8,318 nucleotides of DNA from Acidobacteriota bacterium (GTDB lineage Bacteria; Acidobacteriota; Terriglobia; Acidiferrales; UBA7541). The notes under the pieces were generated by a model. The model was not told the origin of the DNA, made no database searches, and worked only from the letters and a program-made list of their open reading frames with translations. Position 1 is the first letter of the stretch. Each line of letters starts with the position of its first letter. The position numbers and the translations under genes were made by a program. Where the stretch lies: positions 1-8,318 of the forward strand of contig JACOSF010000010.1 in NCBI GenBank assembly GCA_016179005.1. Reading direction: 5' to 3'. Shown piece by piece: positions 1-5,308 of this stretch.

Positions 1-1
1 T

Positions 2-385
2 GATGCCGACGGGGGCTTCGTGCAGATGTTCGGAAAGCAAGGTGTGGCCCCGGGCACGTTCATGCGCGCGAAGGGAATTGCGGTGGATACGGACGGGCAC
101 GTCTACGTCACCGACGCGGAATTCAGCAACGTGCAGGTGTTCGACGCGGAGGGACGCGCGCTGGCGGTGTTCGGCACGCACGGCACGGAGCCGGGTCAAT
201 TCTCTCTGATCACCGGCATCTTCATCGACAAGCAAAATCACATCCTGGTGGCGGACCAATGGCATGCCCGTGTGCAGGTGTTCCGCTACTTCACGGAGGA
301 AGAAGCGGAAGCGGCGCGGCGGGCCAAGGGGCAATCGCAAGCGCCGGGGCCCCGCAAAGAGGCAAAGGATTCGGCCCCGAAGTAG
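2..385 (+). CDS. NHL-repeat beta-propeller protein, C-terminal part
   Basis: The frame is open from the window edge, so the N-terminus lies outside; a GTG at 20 is an internal valine, not a likely start. The visible 127 codons contain two complete NHL repeats, each with the pattern GIAVD/GIFID, then a YVTDAEF or LVADQW strand and a VQVF strand, preceded by the end of an earlier blade (FVQMFG). NHL repeats form beta-propellers that act as scaffolds or binding surfaces. After the last blade comes a tail of about 30 residues rich in E, K, R and A, probably disordered. The final two blades align without gaps to the last two blades of the NHL protein at 4205-5308, so the two genes are paralogous. 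It lies 139 bp upstream of a tetraheme cytochrome, as its paralogue lies directly upstream of the larger cytochrome. A periplasmic location is inferred from the paralogue's signal peptide. Confidence 0.88.
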   Translation, partial: DADGGFVQMFGKQGVAPGTFMRAKGIAVDTDGHVYVTDAEFSNVQVFDAEGRALAVFGTHGTEPGQFSLITGIFIDKQNHILVADQWHARVQVFRYFTEEEAEAARRAKGQSQAPGPRKEAKDSAPK

Positions 386-438
386 CGGGGCAGACAAGTT
401 TGCACCGTTAGGATTTTCCGCAGACGAGCGGTGCAGAA

Positions 439-467
439 CAGAGAACGGCGCGAATCGTCGTTCTCTG
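439..467 (+). other. Stem-loop between NHL gene and tetraheme cytochrome
   Basis: Arms 439-450 and 456-467 pair over 12 bp (9 perfect outer pairs, CAGAGAACG with CGTTCTCTG, then one G-U and two G-C pairs) around the loop CGAAT. No T-run follows, so it is not a standard intrinsic terminator. It may be a 5' end or intercistronic mRNA stabiliser, or a factor-dependent terminator of the NHL gene. Confidence 0.6.
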
Positions 468-485
468 CGCAACAAGCAGTGAGCA

Positions 486-501
486 GTTCAGTTAACTGAA
501 C
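486..501. promoter_or_regulatory. Perfect 16-bp palindrome, candidate operator
   Basis: GTTCAGTTAACTGAAC is an exact inverted repeat with no spacer, ending 6 bases before the AGGAGG of the cytochrome gene. A perfect dyad of this size fits a homodimeric repressor or activator site. It could instead fold in the mRNA next to the ribosome site. I see no convincing -35/-10 pair in 386-524, so where it lies relative to a promoter is unknown. Confidence 0.45.
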
Positions 502-507
502 CCAAGT

Positions 508-513
508 AGGAGG
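508..513 (+). promoter_or_regulatory. Strong Shine-Dalgarno site of the tetraheme cytochrome
   Basis: AGGAGG stands 11 bases before the ATG at 525. It is the strongest ribosome site in the cluster, which suggests that the tetraheme cytochrome is made in larger amounts than the coupled genes downstream. Confidence 0.8.
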
Positions 514-524
514 AATACTTACTT

Positions 525-1259
525 ATGAAACGAGCATTCATTGTCATGCTGGTGGCCATGCTGTCGCTCTCCGCGGCCGCGTGGGCCCAGTACTCGGACC
601 CATTGCTCGGTCCGCACAACGTCGCGGAAAAGGGCTGCAGGGCATGCCACGCTCCGCATAACGGCGCCGTGATGAACGGCGGTACGGACAAGAGCACAGG
701 CGAAGTCTACCTGTGGGGCCGGGACTTCAAGGCCGCAACGTACTACACCTTCAACGGCGGCACCTTCACCACCGTTGCCAATCCCACGGAGACCGATCCA
801 GTCGTCCACACGCAGATGTGCATGAGCTGCCATGATGGAGGCATCAGCGATGCCACCATGAGCAGCGATGCCAAGCTGCCGAACGACGGGTATTCGCTCC
901 AAAACGACCATCCGGTGCACGTCGTGTATGCTCCCGCGACGACATCGCGACCCTACAACTGGAACATCGCCGTCACCTCAGGCCGTGTCTCCTTCGTGGA
1001 CACCACCTGGGTGGGCGGCCACCCCGCACGTCTGTATCTGGATGCGGCGGGCGTCGACGCCTATGTTGAGTGCTCCACGTGCCACAACCCCCACAGCTAC
1101 AATCGCGCGGTCGTTAAGATCGCGGGAGTGAACACGGTGAAGACGTCTTCGAGCTTTGTCCGCGGCTGGTACGACCCGGCCGACGGCAAGAGCAAGGCGG
1201 ACTACTGCCGGAGCTGTCATCTGAGCAAGTCAACAGCATACGACGGAGCAGTGCACTAG
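525..1259 (+). CDS. Secreted tetraheme cytochrome c, doubled-CXXCH type
   Basis: The product has 244 residues. Residues 1-21 are a signal peptide (MKRAF start, hydrophobic core, AWA/Q cleavage). Four CXXCH heme sites lie at 38-42 (CRACH), 99-103 (CMSCH), 183-187 (CSTCH) and 228-232 (CRSCH). The first and third continue as CHxPH, the hallmark of the doubled-CXXCH family. Non-motif histidines available as distal ligands are H31, H45, H95, H129, H132, H166, H190 and H244, enough for bis-His ligation of all four hemes. The role is electron transfer in the periplasm or outside the cell. Heme count and size resemble the filament-forming tetraheme OmcE of Geobacter, but a soluble periplasmic carrier is equally possible from sequence alone. 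The start is fixed by the AGGAGG at 508. The whole protein aligns to the N-terminal four-heme part of the cytochrome at 5305-7155. Confidence 0.93.
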   Translation: MKRAFIVMLVAMLSLSAAAWAQYSDPLLGPHNVAEKGCRACHAPHNGAVMNGGTDKSTGEVYLWGRDFKAATYYTFNGGTFTTVANPTETDPVVHTQMCMSCHDGGISDATMSSDAKLPNDGYSLQNDHPVHVVYAPATTSRPYNWNIAVTSGRVSFVDTTWVGGHPARLYLDAAGVDAYVECSTCHNPHSYNRAVVKIAGVNTVKTSSSFVRGWYDPADGKSKADYCRSCHLSKSTAYDGAVH

Positions 1260-1270
1260 ACGGCCTCTGG

Positions 1271-1302
1271 CCGGGGGAGGAGGAGGTTCTCTCCTCCCTC
1301 GG
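1271..1302 (+). other. Intercistronic stem-loop after the tetraheme cytochrome
   Basis: Arms 1271-1282 and 1291-1302 pair over 12 bp with one G-U, around the loop GAGGTTCT, 11 bases after the stop codon. No T-run follows, so full intrinsic termination is unlikely. Such hairpins often protect the upstream message or let only part of transcription continue. This would allow high cytochrome expression with lower expression of the foldase and barrel genes. Confidence 0.6.
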
Positions 1303-1330
1303 ACCCAGGCTTGCGAGTTTGGGAGATCCG

Positions 1331-2350
1331 ATGAAAAGCAGGCTGATTCGTTACGCGCTCGCCGCAATGCTGTGCGGAGGATTGACAGCAAGCGCACAAC
1401 AAAATGTGCCGCTGGTTTCCGCGCACCGGCCGGCGACGTCCGCCAGCCCGGTCGCCGAGCCCCTGGTGGCGCGGGTGAATGGCGCGGGATTGTCGCAAAA
1501 GGATCTGCAACACGAAATGCAGAATCAGTTTCCGTATTCGGAAGTGCACAAAGGCCGCGTTCCCGGCCAATACTCGGCAGAGGTGCGCCAGAAGGCGCTG
1601 CAGCAGATCATTTTTGACGAGCTGGTACACCAGGAAGCCAAGCGCAGAAAAATGGGAGTCGTCGCGGCGACGTTTGACGAAATCATGAGGCAAGCCAAGG
1701 GCCGATTCCCCTCTAAAACTGAATACGAAACCTACGCGGTGCAGGAATATGGTTCGGTGCGCGGATTCGAGAACCAGATACGCCGGGCCATCCTGATTGC
1801 CATGCTGGTGGACCAGGAAATTACGCAGAAGGCGCGCACAACGGATGCGCAAGTGCGGCAGTTCTACACCGCGAACAAAAAGAGATTTCTAAAGCCGGAA
1901 AGCGTGTGGGTGCAGAGCATCTCGCTGAACTTGCCTGAGAATGCAACCCCAGCGCAGCGCGCGCAGGCCCGCAAGCGGGCCGAGACCGTCCTACCCATGG
2001 CCAGAGCGGCCGGGAATTACGAAGAGTTCGGAAAGCTGGCGGAAAAATATTCGGAAGACGATTGGCGCATCATGATGGGCGACCACCGCTGGTTGCACCG
2101 CGGGCGCCTGCCTTCCGCGGTGGAAACCGTTGCCTTCCGGCTCAAGAAGGGCGAGACCAGCGAGATCATTGAAACTTCCGAAGCTTTCGTCATCGTGCGC
2201 GTCAACGGCAAGCAGGCACCCACGCAGATTCCCTACAGCCAGGTGAGCAAGTCGCTGCGCGCGGATTTGGAGAAGGCCAGGCTCGCGGACCTGCGCACGC
2301 AATTCGAGCAGAAGCTGCGCAACCGGTACAAAGTCGAAGAATTGAAGTGA
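1331..2350 (+). CDS. Periplasmic SurA/parvulin-type foldase
   Basis: The ATG at 1331 follows GGGAG (1321-1325) by 5 bases and directly opens a signal peptide (MKSRLIRY..., cleavage at ASA/Q after residue 22). A TTG at 1319 would only add four residues before it. The product has 339 residues. Residues about 44-185 are a helical SurA-like N-terminal domain (VARVNG, then long charged helices). Residues about 190-292 are a parvulin-like rotamase domain (AEKYSED, the GD..W..RGRLP segment, VAFRLKKGETSEI, VIVRVNG). The tail 300-339 is a charged helix. Family members isomerise prolyl bonds and chaperone outer-membrane proteins. The two conserved parvulin histidines appear to be replaced here (S196 in VQSISL, V287 in AFVIVRV), so it may be a chaperone without isomerase activity. 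It overlaps the barrel gene by 4 bp, making that barrel its most likely client; the cytochromes are alternatives. Confidence 0.87.
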   Translation: MKSRLIRYALAAMLCGGLTASAQQNVPLVSAHRPATSASPVAEPLVARVNGAGLSQKDLQHEMQNQFPYSEVHKGRVPGQYSAEVRQKALQQIIFDELVHQEAKRRKMGVVAATFDEIMRQAKGRFPSKTEYETYAVQEYGSVRGFENQIRRAILIAMLVDQEITQKARTTDAQVRQFYTANKKRFLKPESVWVQSISLNLPENATPAQRAQARKRAETVLPMARAAGNYEEFGKLAEKYSEDDWRIMMGDHRWLHRGRLPSAVETVAFRLKKGETSEIIETSEAFVIVRVNGKQAPTQIPYSQVSKSLRADLEKARLADLRTQFEQKLRNRYKVEELK

Positions 2351-4215
2351 AACAACAAGCGCGACGATCGGTGCTGTGCGGAGTGCTGGCCCTGGGCCTG
2401 CTCGTCCCGGCAGCGCGCGCGCAAGTCCAGGTGGCGCCGGAGACTTATGTTCACCTGAACGCGGACGCTTCCGTGGGCTATGTGAAATCGTCCGCGCAAA
2501 ATGGCCTGAGCTCCGTGAACTTCGGCCTGGGCGCGGACCTGAACGGATACTTCTATCACCCAAATTTTCTAAATTTTCAAATCGCCCCGTATTACAACCA
2601 GGGACGCGAATACTCCACGGCCGACTTCATCTCCGGCGACAAGGGCTTCTCCACCTCGGCGAACCTCTTCGGAGGAAGCCGAATCCCGCTGTTCGTCAGC
2701 TACTCCAAAGGGATGACCAAGAGCGGCCTCTACGGCGTGGTGGGCAGCGAGACCAGTGTGGTTGGCGAAGGCTCGAACGATAATTTCAATCTAAACTGGT
2801 CCGCGCGGTTCGAAAAGATTCCGTCCTTCCAGGTGGGCTATTTCCGCAGTGGCGGGGACTACCGGATTCTCGGAGCCAGCGGCAGCCAGGGAGAATCCCG
2901 CGCGAGCGGATATCTCCTCGCCTCCCAGTACAACGTGTACGGGTTTGCGCTGGGGGCGAGCTACACGAGCCAGCGCCTGGGGCAATTGGTGCCGAGCGTG
3001 TTCCTGACTGACCAGAAATCCAGGACAAACACCGACCTGAAAAACCTCGAGTTGTCGCTGAATCGCAGGCTGGGGAACAATACGTTCTTCGACGCGGTGG
3101 CCGGCCGCTCGCGTTACGATACCGACGCAACTACACTCCCCCAGAACCGGCGCTACGACACGTTGCGGTCCGGTTTCAATTCCCGGCCGGTGTCCCGCCT
3201 GGCGGTGAGCTTCCGCGTGAACTATGTGTCGGACCTGAACGCAATGCTGATCGGTTCCGTGCTTCCCGGCTCCAGCGGCGGCACGGGCCCGCTGCTTTTG
3301 GTTCCCCTGGAATCGCGCACCAAATATCTGACGTACAGCGGCTCCGGGAGCTATGAGATCAGTCACGCTCTGAATGTGCGCAGCACGTATCGTCGCGGCG
3401 TGGGGAAATTCACGGGAAGGACCAGCAACGAAGATTCCGCCTGGAATAGTTCGGTGGATTACCGGCGAAACCTCCTCGGCGGGCGGCTGGCAGCATCCTA
3501 TTCGGCGGGCTTGTACCGGTTTGAGAACGGCGGGGCGGAAACCTCCTCGAAGGGACATTCGGGAACGCTTATCTACTCCAAGGCCGTGCGCGGATGGGAA
3601 CACTTCGGGACATTTCAATACTCGACCTCGAACATCGAGAGCCTGCTGCCCGGGCACCTGGACATGCTCAGCACGGAGCTCGGCACAAGCGGCATGATCC
3701 GTGGCTGGCGGATGATCAGCACATTCCGCTACGAGAAGGCGGACTCACTCTTCAACACAGAGGCGAAGAACCGGCGGCGGATGTTCCGGCTCTCGCTGTC
3801 CAAGCGAGGGCTGCAGCTCGGGGCGACCATGCAGTCGGGAAGGGGACTCTCCATCGTTTCGATCTCCGGAATGCAACCGGCATCGGGCACTCCGGGCGTA
3901 ATTGCCGGCAGCGAATTGGAACGGCTGCTCATCCCCAATGAAAACCTCTCCTTTTCACTCTCTGCTTCGTATCAGATCAGAAAGCGCACAACGTTGAATG
4001 GCAGCTGGTCCAAGATGAATTACAGCACGGTGCAGGCGGGAATCGAACGCGAAAACCAGCTCGACCAGTTGAACTTCCATGTGCGGCACTGGTTCCGCAG
4101 GCTGGACTGCCGAGCCGGCTACCGGCGCTATCATCAGAAATTGTCCGGCGTTGGCGGGCTGTACAACGCCAACACGGTGTACTTCCAGGTGAGCAGGCAT
4201 TTCAATGTCTTCTGA
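2347..4215 (+). CDS. Outer-membrane beta-barrel protein (porin-like)
   Basis: The GTG at 2347 overlaps the foldase stop (GTGA). It starts a signal peptide, MKQQARRSVLCGV..., cleaved at ARA/Q after residue 26. The 622-residue product ends in phenylalanine (HFNVF), as expected for a BAM-assembled barrel. From about residue 34 onward, alternating polar/hydrophobic strands with aromatic ends occur in hairpin pairs throughout; I count about 26-28 by eye. No soluble domain is evident. That strand number is close to MtrB-type barrels, which sheath a multiheme cytochrome across the outer membrane, but I recognise no direct similarity. The mature protein has only one cysteine (in RRLDCRAG) and lacks a CXXC pair. 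Its place between foldase, propeller and multiheme cytochrome suggests a conduit or export channel for cytochromes; this is inference. Confidence 0.85.
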   Translation: MKQQARRSVLCGVLALGLLVPAARAQVQVAPETYVHLNADASVGYVKSSAQNGLSSVNFGLGADLNGYFYHPNFLNFQIAPYYNQGREYSTADFISGDKGFSTSANLFGGSRIPLFVSYSKGMTKSGLYGVVGSETSVVGEGSNDNFNLNWSARFEKIPSFQVGYFRSGGDYRILGASGSQGESRASGYLLASQYNVYGFALGASYTSQRLGQLVPSVFLTDQKSRTNTDLKNLELSLNRRLGNNTFFDAVAGRSRYDTDATTLPQNRRYDTLRSGFNSRPVSRLAVSFRVNYVSDLNAMLIGSVLPGSSGGTGPLLLVPLESRTKYLTYSGSGSYEISHALNVRSTYRRGVGKFTGRTSNEDSAWNSSVDYRRNLLGGRLAASYSAGLYRFENGGAETSSKGHSGTLIYSKAVRGWEHFGTFQYSTSNIESLLPGHLDMLSTELGTSGMIRGWRMISTFRYEKADSLFNTEAKNRRRMFRLSLSKRGLQLGATMQSGRGLSIVSISGMQPASGTPGVIAGSELERLLIPNENLSFSLSASYQIRKRTTLNGSWSKMNYSTVQAGIERENQLDQLNFHVRHWFRRLDCRAGYRRYHQKLSGVGGLYNANTVYFQVSRHFNVF

Positions 4216-5308
4216 CCGGAAAACATTTCGGGTGGCACTCCGCGGCGTCGTGGCACTGCTCGCGGCACTGGCGGCCGTGCTGAGCCAGGTAAGCGCCTCG
4301 CCCGATGGGATCGGCCGGAAGACGGACAACCAGACGGACCAAGTCCCTGCGCTGATTCTGGACGGAGGGCGGCGGCTGGATTTTGTGCGCGCCATTTCCT
4401 CGGAGACGCAGGTCAAGCCCAAGCGGTCGATGTGGAACAAGATCGTGGATCTTGTGGCCGGGCCGCCGCAATTTCACCGCATGGTGCGCCCCTACGGCAT
4501 CGCCCTCGATTCGCTGGGCCGCGTGATTGTGAGCGACCCGGGAGTGCCCGCCGTCCACATCCTCGACTTTGAGAAGCAAAAATACGAACAGCTCAACGGC
4601 GGGAAGGGACAGCCCTTCCGCTCGCCGATGGGCGTAGCCGTGGACGCGCAGGACAATATTTATGTAAGCGATTCGGGGCTCGGAATCGTTTTCGTATTCG
4701 ACTCCAAAGGCAGGCACAAGAGTTCCATCGGCAAGCTACAGGGCGGAGCAGGCTTTTTCCAGCGCCCGACGGGGATCGCCGTGGATTCGGCGGCCAAGCG
4801 CCTGTATGTGGCCGACACACTCCGCCACAAGATTTATGCGCTCGACCTGACCGGGCGCGTCCTGGGCAGTTTCGGCGAACGAGGGCTGCGGCCCGGGCAG
4901 TTCAACTTCCCGACGGAAATCGTTGTGCGAGGCGAGAAACTTCTGGTCGTGGACGCGATGAATTTCCGCGTGCAGACCCTCACCCGCGATGGCGCCTTTG
5001 TGCGCAGCTTCGGTTCGCTGGGCGAACGCACCGGCTCGCTTTTTCGGCCCAAGGGCCTGGCGCTGGACAGCGAAGGCAACATCTACGTCGCCGACGCCCT
5101 GCTGGAAACTGTGCAAGTGTTCAATGAGGAAGGGCGATTGCTTTATTTCTTCGGCCGCAGCGGCGCCGGCCTGGGAGAATTCCAACTTCCGTCCGGACTC
5201 TGCATCGACCCCCGCAACAGGATTTACGTTGCCGATTCACTGAACCAGCGGATTCAGATCTTCCAATTCACCAGCGCGCCCCGGCCGGGGCGTGGGAGCG
5301 GCCGGTGA
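4205..5308 (+). CDS. Secreted six-bladed NHL beta-propeller protein
   Basis: The ATG at 4205 lies inside the end of the barrel gene (11-bp overlap), indicating translational coupling. The product has 367 residues. Residues 1 to about 32 are a signal peptide (basic start, A/L/V-rich core, VSA/S). Six NHL repeats begin at about residues 94 (PYGIALD), 140 (PMGVAVD), 188 (PTGIAVD), 236 (PTEIVV), 282 (PKGLALD) and 329 (PSGLCID). Most carry a YVxD-type strand and a VQVF/IQIF-type strand. Six blades make a closed propeller. NHL propellers bind proteins, glycans or other ligands, and some are enzymes; no catalytic motif is visible here. The linker 33-92 is not recognised. The fourth blade is the least canonical (VVRGEKLLVVD). 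It is a paralogue of the partial protein at 2-385. It is probably periplasmic, possibly a scaffold between barrel and cytochrome. Confidence 0.9.
   Translation: MSSDRKTFRVALRGVVALLAALAAVLSQVSASPDGIGRKTDNQTDQVPALILDGGRRLDFVRAISSETQVKPKRSMWNKIVDLVAGPPQFHRMVRPYGIALDSLGRVIVSDPGVPAVHILDFEKQKYEQLNGGKGQPFRSPMGVAVDAQDNIYVSDSGLGIVFVFDSKGRHKSSIGKLQGGAGFFQRPTGIAVDSAAKRLYVADTLRHKIYALDLTGRVLGSFGERGLRPGQFNFPTEIVVRGEKLLVVDAMNFRVQTLTRDGAFVRSFGSLGERTGSLFRPKGLALDSEGNIYVADALLETVQVFNEEGRLLYFFGRSGAGLGEFQLPSGLCIDPRNRIYVADSLNQRIQIFQFTSAPRPGRGSGR
5277..5292. repeat. Perfect 16-bp GC palindrome before the multiheme gene
   Basis: CGCCCCGGCCGGGGCG is an exact inverted repeat within the last codons of the NHL gene, ending one base before the GGGAG of the next gene. 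It could fold over the ribosome site or act as an operator. In GC-rich coding sequence it may be chance. Confidence 0.3.
5294..5298 (+). promoter_or_regulatory. Shine-Dalgarno site selecting the GTG start at 5305
   Basis: GGGAG lies 6 bases before the GTG at 5305 and within the preceding coding region. It supports GTG as the true start, since the signal peptide begins exactly there. Confidence 0.6.

Noticed and set aside
386..524. Sigma-70 promoter before the tetraheme cytochrome (TTGCAC at 400)
   Set aside because: No acceptable -10 box lies 16-18 bases downstream, and other box-like sequences lack a partner.
1319..1330. TTG at 1319 as start of the foldase gene
   Set aside because: It overlaps the GGGAG ribosome site and adds only four residues before a normal signal peptide that begins at the ATG at 1331.
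2791..3657. 288-codon - strand open frame inside the barrel gene
   Set aside because: No start context or domain; the opposite frame encodes a continuous signal peptide plus beta-barrel.
2347..4215. Direct assignment of the barrel as MtrB/PioB
   Set aside because: No CXXC pair and no sequence stretch I recognise from that family; only size, strand number and context agree.
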